A DNA stretch of 64,000 bases from Chryseobacterium carnipullorum (GCF_900142785.1 NZ_FRCD01000024.1:1-64000); one strand, 5' to 3'. Positions 16,948-25,958 are shown, counted from the stretch's first letter. Numbers and translations are program-made. The notes: a model not told the origin generated them from the letters alone.

Positions 16948-17661
16948 TCAGGAAAAAAAGGCACCTATAAATGTGGGAAATACCATTCTCCACAAGGTCC
17001 AGTCGTGATTGATCCATTTTCTTTCATCATACCAGAAATCAATCCCTTTTGAGCGTAAAATCTCAGCCATTTCAATGTTTTTATCCCTGCAGATATCCTG
17101 GTCAGAAGTACTCAGGACAATGTGCATATGCTTGTATTTCCAGGCTTCATCATTCTTCACAAATTCTTTCGGGCAATTAAAATAGACCAGTTCATCAGAA
17201 TATCCATCCATAAAATTCCTGATGCTGAATGCTCCCGAAAGGCAGAATAAATGCGAAACTACATCCGGAAATCTGAACGCAAAATTGGCAGCATGATAAC
17301 CTCCGAAACTTGCTCCGGCCACTGCAACACGGTGGGTTTTGTGCATCTTCTGGATATAGGGAATGAATTCCTGAATAAGAAACTGCATATACAGCTCATA
17401 ATTCTTTATCCTTTGCTGAGGCGAAATCTTTTCGTCATAAAAACTCCATGCATCAATAGTCTGAATATTATAAAGTTTTACTTTCCCTTGTTCTACAAAC
17501 CAGTTGATACTTCCATTAAGATGGAAATCGTTATTTTGGGTATACTGTCCCTGAGAAGTGGGAAACATGATGATCGGATGACCATAATGTCCGGTAACTT
17601 CTACCTTAAGACGGGTTCCCAATATATTTGAATAATAATCTGTATGTTCTATATGCGGCAT
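16948..17661 (-). CDS. Alpha/beta-hydrolase of the putative esterase family
   Basis: A 237-residue hydrolase without a signal peptide, so cytoplasmic. The nucleophile elbow is GASFG at 116-120 (Ser118) after RVAVA, an acidic residue lies in STSDQDICRD, and the histidine is in WINHDWTLW near the C-terminus. It belongs to the esterase D/enterochelin-esterase-like family, which hydrolyses or transfers acyl groups. In this operon it could trim, release or cyclise the ligase product; that role is inferred from the neighbours only. Gaps are 28 nt to the upstream and 60 nt to the downstream gene. Confidence 0.88.
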   Translation of the reverse strand: MPHIEHTDYYSNILGTRLKVEVTGHYGHPIIMFPTSQGQYTQNNDFHLNGSINWFVEQGKVKLYNIQTIDAWSFYDEKISPQQRIKNYELYMQFLIQEFIPYIQKMHKTHRVAVAGASFGGYHAANFAFRFPDVVSHLFCLSGAFSIRNFMDGYSDELVYFNCPKEFVKNDEAWKYKHMHIVLSTSDQDICRDKNIEMAEILRSKGIDFWYDERKWINHDWTLWRMVFPTFIGAFFS

Positions 17662-17689
17662 TATAAATTTTCTTTTGTTATACGGTGTT

Positions 17690-18901
17690 TTAGCTGGTCA
17701 ATTTGCTTTTGGGAGGTAAAATATTCAGCATTTCAGCCTGAATTTTTTCTGCAGCGCTGTCTAATCTTTCCTGTATAATATCCGGGTCTGTAGATTTATA
17801 AACAATTCCCACATGGTAATCAATCGGAAGGAAACTGACCGCTTCTTCACTTTCAAAAGCAGTGTAATCAGGATGTTTGTCTTTGATCAGGGCTACGATG
17901 AGTCCGGAATAGTAACCGGTAGGTTTTGAAGCCTTATAGCTTTTTCCACGCAGCAGGGCATCTTCAATTTTGGCCCATTCGCGCCAGATATTAATATTGC
18001 TGGAGGCTTCAACAAGATCCGGAATATGGGCACCACCAACCCTGGAAGAGGTTTCAAGGAAATACCATTTCCCGTCAGCTTTTCCACGGATAAATTCAGT
18101 GTGTGTAGCCCCGTTGAGAAGTCCGAAACTGGAAAGAACCTTTGCATTCACTTCGTCAAGAGCTTTAAATTCCTCAGAATATCTTCCCAGAGTTTTGGAT
18201 CGGAATACCCCTCCTTCATGAGAAACCTGCATAGGCGGAGCCAGATATTTGGAAGCCGCGGTAAAGACAATTTCTTTGTTAAAGGTCAGGCTGTCTACGT
18301 GATAAACATCTCCTGGTTTAAAGCTTTCAAGCAGAAACAGGTGTCGCTCTTCCCCGAGTGATTCCAGTTCAGCCCAGAGGTCATCTTTGGAAGAAAACTT
18401 TTTAATGCCCGATGCAGATGCTTCCGAACGGGGTTTTAATACCCACGGACCCGGAACTTTTTCTGTAAAATTGTTGACCTCATCATTATTAAATACTGCC
18501 GTGAACTCGGGAACATTAATTCCCGAATCTTTTGCCTTCTGACGCATTGCCAGTTTATCTCTGAAATACCTGTGAGTAGTCTGTCCCATTCCGGGAATGC
18601 GGAATGTTTCTCTGATCAGTGCTGCTTTTTCTACATCATAATCATCAAGTGCGACCACAGCATCTATTTTTCTGGTTTTCATCAAATGTGAAAATCCCTG
18701 AACGAGATGTTCCAGATTCCACACAGATGGCTTCAGTTCAGACATATAAAAGACCTCGTCAATAGCATGCCATGGCCAGTTTTTCTCTTTAAGACTCTCT
18801 GATGTTACTAAGATGATTTTATTACCGAGCTTCTTCATTTCATCCATGAAGTCATAGCCCTTGTAATAGCACGAAATACATACTATAATTTTCTCCTCCA
18901 T
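17690..18901 (-). CDS. ATP-grasp ligase (carboxylase/PurK-like type)
   Basis: A 403-residue ATP-grasp protein. An N-terminal Rossmann-like domain (about 1-105, starting KIIVCISCYYKGYDF) is followed by GPWVLKPRSEASASGIKKF at about 156-174 for ATP binding, LLESFKPGDVYHVDSL, and metal ligands in HTEFIRG and WYFLETSSRVGGAHI near 270-290. This resembles the family used in dipeptide and small amide synthesis (for example L-amino-acid ligases), but the substrates are unknown. It is the first gene of the tightly spaced block and has a good promoter directly upstream, so it probably starts the operon. Confidence 0.9.
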   Translation of the reverse strand: MEEKIIVCISCYYKGYDFMDEMKKLGNKIILVTSESLKEKNWPWHAIDEVFYMSELKPSVWNLEHLVQGFSHLMKTRKIDAVVALDDYDVEKAALIRETFRIPGMGQTTHRYFRDKLAMRQKAKDSGINVPEFTAVFNNDEVNNFTEKVPGPWVLKPRSEASASGIKKFSSKDDLWAELESLGEERHLFLLESFKPGDVYHVDSLTFNKEIVFTAASKYLAPPMQVSHEGGVFRSKTLGRYSEEFKALDEVNAKVLSSFGLLNGATHTEFIRGKADGKWYFLETSSRVGGAHIPDLVEASSNINIWREWAKIEDALLRGKSYKASKPTGYYSGLIVALIKDKHPDYTAFESEEAVSFLPIDYHVGIVYKSTDPDIIQERLDSAAEKIQAEMLNILPPKSKLTS

Positions 18902-18930
18902 ATAATGTTTTTTAATTTTTAGTAAATTAT

Positions 18931-18964
18931 CAAAGATAAAAGCGTATTTCTATTGATTAATCAA
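18931..18964 (-). promoter_or_regulatory. Promoter of the amide-ligase cluster
   Basis: On the minus strand TTG (18964-18962), a 23-nt spacer and TATCTTTG (18938-18931) fit the Bacteroidota promoter pattern, at the long end of usual spacings. The -7 box ends 29 nt before the ATG of the 403-residue ATP-grasp gene. The -33 element sits inside a 14-bp palindrome. Confidence 0.6.
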
Positions 18965-18965
18965 T
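18952..18965. promoter_or_regulatory. 14-bp palindrome, candidate operator
   Basis: ATTGATTAATCAAT reads the same on both strands. It overlaps the -33 element of the promoter just described, so a bound dimeric regulator would block RNA polymerase. No regulator gene is adjacent. Confidence 0.5.
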
Positions 18966-19041
18966 GGTAAAAATAGAAATAAACTGCGTTTTTGAGAATC
19001 TATAATCAAGTATACAGAGAATTTTTGAAAAAAACTAATTT

Positions 19042-20457
19042 TTAGTGATAATTTTCCATTAAATCGGCCAGCAATTGTACTCCAAAACCGGTTGCTGCCT
19101 TCTCCTTTGCGTATCCCGTACTTCCGAAGGCAACACCTGCGATGTCCAGATGGGCCCATCGAGGATGGTTTTCAATAAACTGCTCCAAAAATTTAGCGGC
19201 TACGATACAATCTCCGATAGGTTTCATTGAGATATTTTTAAGGTCTGCCACATCAGATTGAATATCATCTTTCCATACCTCCCACAAAGGAAGATTCCAT
19301 ACTCTTTGATTGGTGGTATCTCCGGTTTTTATCAAAATATTTTTCAATTCATCATTGTTGGAAAACATCGCTCCACAAGTATCACCGAACATTCTGACAG
19401 AACTTCCCGTCAGCGTCGCAAGATCGATAAGGAAATCTGTTTTATAGTTTTTTGACAGATAAGAAAGACCATCTGCAAGAATCATTCTGCCTTCTGCATC
19501 TGTATTCAGTACTTCAATGGTTTTTCCGTTGTAGGCAGTGATGACATCACTTGGAAGGAAAGCATTTTCAGAGATTGCATTGTCTGTGATAGGAAGTACC
19601 GCCACAATATTCACCGGAAGTTTCATCTCTGCTGCGTAAATTAATGTTCCGATAACAGCTGTTGCACCCCCCATATCAGACTTCATATAGTGCATATTGT
19701 CCGGATTCTTCAGAGAGATTCCACCGGTATCAAAAAGAACGCATTTTCCCACCAGACCAAATGTTTTGGCATTTTTTACTTGGGTTTTATATTCTATGAT
19801 CGTAAAGGCAGCATCATAAGCGCTTCCCTGATTGACTGAAAGATAAGCGCCAAGACCTAATTCCTCGCATTTCTTCCTGTTAAATACCGTGTACTTTAAA
19901 TCGTATTTCTTTGCTAAATTTTTAAGGTAAAGACTTAAAATGTCTGGTTTCTTAAGATTGGCCGGTTTGTTCAGCCATTCCTGACAGGCCGTCTGCCCGT
20001 TAGCCAGTGCTTCGGCTTTTTCACTGATACCATCTAATTTTTTCTGGCTTAAATTTTCAAAGTGAATCTCAAATCTGGAGTTCCAGAACGCATGCTTTTT
20101 GTCAAAAGGATAATGGTAAGTTCCCAACAATAAGCCTTTTACGAATTCTGAGAACTGTTTTTCGTTCAGAAAATCTGCTAAAACCAAAGTAGGCACAGCC
20201 TGGATTTTTTCGTTCTGGGTTTGAGTAAATTTTACCGCCACCTGCTGGACTTCGAAGTTCTGCAGGGTAGATTTTCCCAAGCCGATCAGATAAGTGATAC
20301 TTTCTGAATCAGTATGAATAAATACCTCATGTTTCTTTCCGCTGAAAAAGGGGGCTATATTTTTATTGTATTTTTTACCCGATTTTTTCCATTCTTCTTC
20401 TGTGAAAAGTTGAAAAATCTGGGTGTAGTTTTTATTTTTTTTATTGATTAGTTTCAT
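19042..20457 (-). CDS. Leucyl aminopeptidase, family M17
   Basis: A 471-residue cytosolic metallo-aminopeptidase that removes N-terminal residues from peptides with two metal ions. The metal-binding set is complete: GK at 237-238, LFDTGGISLK at 241-250 (Asp243, Lys250), MKSDMGGA at 258-265 (Asp261) and the family signature NTDAEGRM at 318-325 (Asp320, Glu322). The N-terminal domain (1-160) is divergent, as usual. It lies 4 nt after the esterase gene above, so those two are co-transcribed, and 140 nt before the ATP-grasp promoter. It may process peptides made or used by the cluster, or simply be housekeeping. Confidence 0.93.
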   Translation of the reverse strand: MKLINKKNKNYTQIFQLFTEEEWKKSGKKYNKNIAPFFSGKKHEVFIHTDSESITYLIGLGKSTLQNFEVQQVAVKFTQTQNEKIQAVPTLVLADFLNEKQFSEFVKGLLLGTYHYPFDKKHAFWNSRFEIHFENLSQKKLDGISEKAEALANGQTACQEWLNKPANLKKPDILSLYLKNLAKKYDLKYTVFNRKKCEELGLGAYLSVNQGSAYDAAFTIIEYKTQVKNAKTFGLVGKCVLFDTGGISLKNPDNMHYMKSDMGGATAVIGTLIYAAEMKLPVNIVAVLPITDNAISENAFLPSDVITAYNGKTIEVLNTDAEGRMILADGLSYLSKNYKTDFLIDLATLTGSSVRMFGDTCGAMFSNNDELKNILIKTGDTTNQRVWNLPLWEVWKDDIQSDVADLKNISMKPIGDCIVAAKFLEQFIENHPRWAHLDIAGVAFGSTGYAKEKAATGFGVQLLADLMENYH

Positions 20458-20461
20458 AAAC

Positions 20462-21583
20462 TTAATTTTTAATACTTTGTTGTTGTGGTTGTACTTCTAC
20501 GGGATTTTCTGTGTTGTCGTAGAAAAGCCATTCAATAGCTCTTGGGAATTCCTGAGACCAGTAAAATTCACTGTGGGTTCCTTCCGGATTGATGCTGGTT
20601 TTAAACTCAAAATCAAAAAGATTTTTCTTCTCCCAGCGTTTTAAATATTCTTCAAAAACATGGATTCTTTTGACCATCTTAGAGCCTTCCTGACCTCCTC
20701 CGTAGAGATAGATCTTTGTTTTAAACGGAACTCTGAAGTTCATCATCGGGAAATTATTATTCGGCTCTACCCACAGTGACGGAGAGAAAATCAGCAGTTT
20801 AGAATAAACCTCCGGATAAAGAAAACCACTGTAAATGCTGATCAGTGCACCTAAAGAGCTGCCTCCGATTCCTGTATTGTCACGATCCTTTTTGGTGCGG
20901 TAGTGGTCATCCACAAAAGGTTTTAAAGTGTCTGTGATGAAGCGGATGTATTTTTTACCCTCAGAGCCATTGGCTACATGATCATTATCAAAAATATATT
21001 CCTTGATACGCTCTTCACTGCCGTGTTCTATAGCTATAATAATGACATCGCCACGGCTGTATTCCGCAAGGATAGACAGTTTCTTATCAATTTCCCAGTT
21101 TCCGTACCCGCTTCCTTCGTTGAAAAGATTTTGAGCATCCTGAAGATAAAGGACAGGATAACTTTTGTCTGCAACATAGTAATCATAGGGGAGAACAGCC
21201 CATACTTTCCGGTACCGTTCAAGTTGTGGAATATAAAATTCGTCAGAAATCACTTCTGCAATCGGGAAGAATTCTTTTTTGAAAGGTCCCCAGTTGAGCC
21301 TCCATTTTTCTATGATATCTGATGCCTTTCCCACGGACTTTTCAGCCTTACGGTTGGGGGTGATATTTCCATATTTGTCGAGCTCTACATTTTCCCAACC
21401 TCCTTTCGTGAATTTGTATTCCACAATATCGGCAAGGATTTCGCTATTGATCTCAATGAAATAATGGTGTGAATCCAGCTGTTTAAGCTGATAATTGGAA
21501 TCTCTGGGGTTCCAGTTGTTGAAATTTCCGGTGATGTATACCGTTCTGTCGTCGCTTTCTTCTGTATAAAGTTCAAACCTCAT
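20462..21583 (-). CDS. Esterase with N-terminal glycogen-binding-like domain
   Basis: A 373-residue protein. Residues 1-75 resemble a starch/glycogen-binding (CBM20 or CBM48-like) sandwich: VYITGNFNNWNP at 15-26 is the hallmark phrase and is also present in GlgB next door. Residues about 110-350 are an enterochelin-esterase-like alpha/beta-hydrolase with GSSLG at 241-245 (Ser243) and His in EGTHSEFYW. No signal peptide was seen. The binding domain and the divergent glgB suggest an action on glycogen or a glycogen-linked acyl group; this is inference. Related domain pairings are usually annotated simply as hydrolases. Confidence 0.85.
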   Translation of the reverse strand: MRFELYTEESDDRTVYITGNFNNWNPRDSNYQLKQLDSHHYFIEINSEILADIVEYKFTKGGWENVELDKYGNITPNRKAEKSVGKASDIIEKWRLNWGPFKKEFFPIAEVISDEFYIPQLERYRKVWAVLPYDYYVADKSYPVLYLQDAQNLFNEGSGYGNWEIDKKLSILAEYSRGDVIIIAIEHGSEERIKEYIFDNDHVANGSEGKKYIRFITDTLKPFVDDHYRTKKDRDNTGIGGSSLGALISIYSGFLYPEVYSKLLIFSPSLWVEPNNNFPMMNFRVPFKTKIYLYGGGQEGSKMVKRIHVFEEYLKRWEKKNLFDFEFKTSINPEGTHSEFYWSQEFPRAIEWLFYDNTENPVEVQPQQQSIKN

Positions 21584-21786
21584 CTTATGTGTTTAATATA
21601 AATTGGCAGCTAAATTTATAAAAAAGATTGTTTTAAAATCATAAAAAAATGAATGTAAAAAATAATATATTTGATCAATGTGCCGAAATGAGAGTAATTA
21701 ACATAATAATTATTTGATTAATTTTTAACCATTATTGCAGGGAATTTTCGTAGTTTCAAAGAAAAATAAAGTATAATAATATCTTG

Positions 21787-23736
21787 ATGAATTCTGTTAA
21801 AACCTATACACTGTTTACTGACCATGATGTCTACCTTTTTAAAGAAGGAAGACACTACAAGCTGTATGGGAAATTTGGTGCACATTCTGTTGAAAAAGAC
21901 GGTGTAAAAGGCGTCTATTTTTCGGTCTGGGCTCCCAATGCAAAAAAAGTTTCCGTGATAGGAAATTTCAATAACTGGAATCATGAAGATCATATTCTGT
22001 TCCCGCGATGGGATGGATCCGGGATCTGGGAAGGTTTTATAACCGGACTTACCTGGGGAACTTTATATAAATATGCGGTAGAAACAGCCAGAGGAGAAAT
22101 TCTCGAAAAAAGTGATCCTTATGCTTTGAGCTGGGAGCAAAATCTGCAGGCTGCCTCATTGGTTTCTACGACCTGGTATGAGTGGACCGATAAAGAATGG
22201 ATGGAAAAGCGCCGGGAAATCAACAGTCTGGACGCACCGATATCGGTATATGAACTTCATTTAGGTTCCTGGATAAGGCCAGGCAACGCTCCGGAAAAGT
22301 ATTTGAATTACCGTGACATCTCTGAAAAATTGGTTCCTTACGCAAAAGAAATGGGCTTTACCCATGTTGAATTGATGCCTGTTATGGAATATCCTTATGA
22401 TCCGAGCTGGGGATACCAGATTACAGGGTTTTATGCGGCGACATCAAGGTTTGGTTCTCCTCAGGATCTGATGTTTCTGATCGATGAACTTCATAAAAAT
22501 GATATTGGAGTAATTTTAGATTGGGTCCCTTCTCATTTTCCGGGTGATGCCAACGGACTTCACCGTTTCGACGGTTCTTATCTGTATGAACATGAAGATC
22601 CGAGAAAAGGTTTTCATCCCGACTGGAAGTCCTATATTTTTAATTATGGCAGAAATGAAGTTAAATCCTTTCTCATTTCCAATGCCATGTTCTGGTTAGA
22701 CCGATATCACGCTGACGGACTTCGGGTAGACGCAGTCACATCGATGCTTCATCTGGACTATTCCAGAAATGAAGGCGAGTGGGAACCCAATATTGAAGGC
22801 GGAAATGTAAACCTTGAAGCTAAAGCTTTTCTCCAGGAGTTCAACACCGCGGTTTATAAAGAATTTGGTGACAGTATTATTACGATAGCCGAAGAAAGCT
22901 CAGATTTTCCTTTGCTTACAAAACCCGTTCATGACGGTGGAGTAGGTTTCGGAATGAAATGGATGATGGGGTGGATGCATGATACGCTGGATTATTTTAA
23001 AGAAGCTCCTGAAAACAGGAAATACCACCACCATAAAATCACCTTTGCCTCCGTATATATGTATAATGAAAATTATATGATGCCGCTGTCCCATGATGAA
23101 GTGGTCCACGGAAAAGCAAGTCTGATCTATAAAATGCCGGGAGACGAATGGCAGAAATTTGCCAATCTCCGTGCATTGTATGTTTATATGTATACCCATC
23201 CGGGAGCAAAGCTTCTTTTTATGGGAGACGAATTTGCACAAACAGGCGAATGGAATTTTACCCGCAGTCTGGACTGGCATTTGCTGGAGTATCCTGTTCA
23301 TAAAGGAATGCAGACTCTCGTAAAGGATCTGAATCATCTTTATCGTGATGAATCTGCCTTCTATGAAAATCAGTTTAATAAAAACGGTTTTGAATGGGTA
23401 GAAGCTGATGATCTTGAGAATTCTGTCTATGTGTATCTGAGGAAAGGTAAAAAGAGAGAGGATGTTTTGATGGTGATTCTGAACCTTACCCCAAATGTTT
23501 TAGAATATAAAATCGGAGTCAATGCAGGAACGCATTGGGAAGTCATTCTTAATTCCGACGATCAGAAATACAATGGAAGTGGTGCAGATGCGGATATTTT
23601 GAATGAAAAATCTGAAGAATGGATGCGGCATCCAAAATCCATTACGATAAAGCTGCCTCCGCTGGCGGGTATTGTTTTAAGACAGAAAAAAGATAAAAAG
23701 TATAAGATTCACAGGATAAAACAGCATAAGAAATGA
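21787..23736 (+). CDS. glgB: 1,4-alpha-glucan branching enzyme
   Basis: A GH13 transglycosylase that introduces alpha-1,6 branches into glycogen. The ATG at 21787 is preferred over a TTG one codon earlier and gives 649 residues. A CBM48 domain (GNFNNWN near 60-66) precedes the catalytic barrel. Catalytic residues are Asp315 in DGLRVDAV, Glu369 in TIAEES, and the third Asp in SHDEVVHG near 434. DWVPSHFP and LLFMGDEFAQ are further GH13 landmarks. The short N-terminal form, with one CBM48, is usual in Bacteroidota. It starts the glycogen gene set and overlaps the next gene by 4 nt. Confidence 0.96.
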   Translation: MNSVKTYTLFTDHDVYLFKEGRHYKLYGKFGAHSVEKDGVKGVYFSVWAPNAKKVSVIGNFNNWNHEDHILFPRWDGSGIWEGFITGLTWGTLYKYAVETARGEILEKSDPYALSWEQNLQAASLVSTTWYEWTDKEWMEKRREINSLDAPISVYELHLGSWIRPGNAPEKYLNYRDISEKLVPYAKEMGFTHVELMPVMEYPYDPSWGYQITGFYAATSRFGSPQDLMFLIDELHKNDIGVILDWVPSHFPGDANGLHRFDGSYLYEHEDPRKGFHPDWKSYIFNYGRNEVKSFLISNAMFWLDRYHADGLRVDAVTSMLHLDYSRNEGEWEPNIEGGNVNLEAKAFLQEFNTAVYKEFGDSIITIAEESSDFPLLTKPVHDGGVGFGMKWMMGWMHDTLDYFKEAPENRKYHHHKITFASVYMYNENYMMPLSHDEVVHGKASLIYKMPGDEWQKFANLRALYVYMYTHPGAKLLFMGDEFAQTGEWNFTRSLDWHLLEYPVHKGMQTLVKDLNHLYRDESAFYENQFNKNGFEWVEADDLENSVYVYLRKGKKREDVLMVILNLTPNVLEYKIGVNAGTHWEVILNSDDQKYNGSGADADILNEKSEEWMRHPKSITIKLPPLAGIVLRQKKDKKYKIHRIKQHKK

Positions 23737-24296
23737 TTCAGGTTTTAGATATTTTAGGAAAAGAGTACAGGGAAATAAAAGAATACACTGTACGATTGGA
23801 TTTCGATGAAGAAACACTGAAAGAATTTGATGAAGCAGGATTTGATCCACCTGTTTTAGAAGGGAGATTGAATAAAGAACTTTACTTTTTTCATTTTAAA
23901 ATAGAAAAACATAAAGTAGAATTTTCAGACAATAGGGTATCGGAAGTCATTTTTACGACCCATGATGACGAAGCAGTTTTGATAATACAATACCTGATCG
24001 GTCAAACTGACTTTATGTTCAGTTACTTTTCTGCAGAATCCATTGATCATGCAGAATTGAAAGATATTGAAGCATCAGATCATGGTAAGGTACAGCTGAA
24101 AAGAATGCATTCCGAAAATGAGAGATCGGAACCATTTGATATAGAAAGATTACAAAACTATGGAATCCTGACATTCACATCACAAGAGATCAGTATTGTG
24201 ATTCAACAGGAAAGGCTGGAAGACGGCCATTTGATTCCTATTTTTAGGATTAGTAAAAATAGGAATGGAAAACGGAATAGAGATGGTTTAGAATAA
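23733..24296 (+). CDS. Uncharacterised protein coupled to glgB
   Basis: A 187-residue soluble, acidic protein that I do not recognise. Its start overlaps the glgB stop as ATGA, so translation is probably coupled. The sequence alternates charged strands (YTVRLDFDEETLKEFDEAG, HFKIEKHKVEFSDNRV) and ends in a basic tail (KNRNGKRNRDG). No catalytic, metal or membrane motif is visible. Placed between glgB and glgA (20 nt downstream), it may be an accessory of glycogen metabolism, but that is inference from position only. Confidence 0.75.
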   Translation: MIQVLDILGKEYREIKEYTVRLDFDEETLKEFDEAGFDPPVLEGRLNKELYFFHFKIEKHKVEFSDNRVSEVIFTTHDDEAVLIIQYLIGQTDFMFSYFSAESIDHAELKDIEASDHGKVQLKRMHSENERSEPFDIERLQNYGILTFTSQEISIVIQQERLEDGHLIPIFRISKNRNGKRNRDGLE

Positions 24297-24316
24297 AAAA
24301 TAAATGATATTTAAGA

Positions 24317-25741
24317 ATGAGTAAGGAAAAGACTATGATAATATATCACCTAAGTACAGAATGTTACCCGATTGCCAAAGTGGGCGGTCTGGCTGATGTT
24401 GTGGGCGCGCTGCCAAAATATCAGAATAAAATAAAAGGGATAGACGCTAAGGTAGTTATGCCCTGGTACAATAAATCTTTTGTTCATCATCATGAGTTTG
24501 ACATAGTTTTTGATGGCTTTATTCATCAGGGCCCAGACATGCTTCAGGTTCAGGTTATGAAGGAGAAATCAGATGTTTTGGGATTTGAGCTTTATATGGT
24601 AAAAATACCAGGGCTTTTAGACAGAGAAAACCCTTACGGTTATCAGGACGAAAGTTTTCAGTTTATCGCTTTTCAGCATGGTGTATTGCATTGGCTGAGT
24701 GCTATGAAGATTCGTCCCGATGTATTGCACTGTCACGATTACCATACAGGGTTGGTGCCTTTTATGACCCAGCATTGTCCTGAATTTGAATTTTTAAAAG
24801 GAGTAAAAACAATAGGAACTATCCACAACGGAGAGTATCAGGGAATGATGAGCTGGAATATGGCGAATTATCTGCCGTCTTTTGATGCCTACAAATGGGG
24901 TTTAATGGACTGGAACGGTTTTATCAATCCACTGGCAAGTATGATCAAATGTTCTCACGCTTTTACAACCGTTTCAGAGGGTTATCTGGAAGAACTTTTT
25001 ATCAGCTTCCGGGGACTGGAGAGCTTGGTGCGTGAAGAGTTTGGGAAAGCATACGGTATTATCAACGGAATTGATACGGAAGTTTGGGATCCTGAGACCG
25101 ACCCGATGCTGGATTTTAATTTCAATATAAAAAATGCAGTGGCCCAAAAAAAGAAGAATAAAGAAAAGCTCTGTAAGGAATATGGTTTAAAGCCCGATCT
25201 TCCATTGTTTGCCTTTATTGGAAGATTTGCTACGGAAAAAGGAGCAGATTTTCTGCCTGATGTTGTCTGGAAGAGCATCAAACAAAGCTATGGCGCCTTG
25301 AATATTATGATTCTGGGTTCCGGAAATAGTTATATTGAAAACAAGCTGAAAGAGTATGAATATACCTATACCAATTTTGCATTAGATCTCGGGTACAAAG
25401 AACATCTTTCCCATAAGATCTATGCTTCGGCAGACTTTCTGCTGATGCCTTCAAGAGTGGAACCCTGCGGACTGAACCAAATGTATTCTATGAGATATGG
25501 CACGGTACCTGTTGTAAGATACACCGGAGGACTCAGGGATACCGTAGAAGATATTTCAACAGGAGGAGCAGGACTTAACTTTACCTATCCGGGAGTAGAC
25601 GATATCGTTCATGCAATGAACAGGGCATTAGGGGTTTATAATCAGAAAGGCGTCATGAAAGAACTTATTCATGCCAACATGAATTTTGATTTTGCATGGG
25701 AGAAATCTGCAGAAAAATATATAGCTTTATACAATAACTGA
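24317..25741 (+). CDS. glgA: Glycogen synthase (ADP-glucose type, GT5)
   Basis: A 474-residue GT5 glucosyltransferase that transfers glucose from ADP-glucose to the glycogen chain. The N-terminal ADP-glucose loop KVGGLADVVGALPK begins at Lys21. IGTIHNGEYQG and CHDYHTGLVP lie in the N-terminal Rossmann domain. In the C-terminal domain, FIGRFATEKGADF and MPSRVEPCGLNQMYSMRYGT carry the conserved E-x7-E-like nucleotide-binding region. Met7 (24335) is a possible alternative start. It lies in the same direction as glgB and glgC and is presumably co-expressed with them. Confidence 0.95.
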   Translation: MSKEKTMIIYHLSTECYPIAKVGGLADVVGALPKYQNKIKGIDAKVVMPWYNKSFVHHHEFDIVFDGFIHQGPDMLQVQVMKEKSDVLGFELYMVKIPGLLDRENPYGYQDESFQFIAFQHGVLHWLSAMKIRPDVLHCHDYHTGLVPFMTQHCPEFEFLKGVKTIGTIHNGEYQGMMSWNMANYLPSFDAYKWGLMDWNGFINPLASMIKCSHAFTTVSEGYLEELFISFRGLESLVREEFGKAYGIINGIDTEVWDPETDPMLDFNFNIKNAVAQKKKNKEKLCKEYGLKPDLPLFAFIGRFATEKGADFLPDVVWKSIKQSYGALNIMILGSGNSYIENKLKEYEYTYTNFALDLGYKEHLSHKIYASADFLLMPSRVEPCGLNQMYSMRYGTVPVVRYTGGLRDTVEDISTGGAGLNFTYPGVDDIVHAMNRALGVYNQKGVMKELIHANMNFDFAWEKSAEKYIALYNN

Positions 25742-25811
25742 TGAGAGTAAAACTACCAAATTATTTTTCCTCATAATCACCATTCTTTCCATTTAGAAAA
25801 GGATAATCAAA

Positions 25812-25958
25812 ATGATGGAACTGAATAATAAGAATAAATTTCGGGTCATTGGGGATGTCAATGCATTCGTATACAAGAATAAAGAGTGCTTTAAAATAGC
25901 AATTAACACTAAGAATAGAACAGTAAATTTAATTCAACAAAACGCAAGATACCTATGA
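25812..25958 (+). CDS. Possible small ORF translationally coupled to glgC
   Basis: A 48-codon reading frame starts with two ATG codons and ends in TGA overlapping the glgC ATG (ATGA at 25955-25958). The product would be small and polar, with strand-like segments such as KFRVIGDVNAFVY and CFKIAINTKNRTV. That pattern looks more protein-like than random sequence, and the exact 4-nt overlap suggests coupling. There is no recognised homologue and no codon-bias test could be done, so it may be chance. Confidence 0.35.
   Translation: MMELNNKNKFRVIGDVNAFVYKNKECFKIAINTKNRTVNLIQQNARYL

Noticed and set aside
22900-23337. 145-codon minus-strand open frame
   Set aside because: Opposite strand of glgB, where the catalytic motifs are conserved; no independent support.
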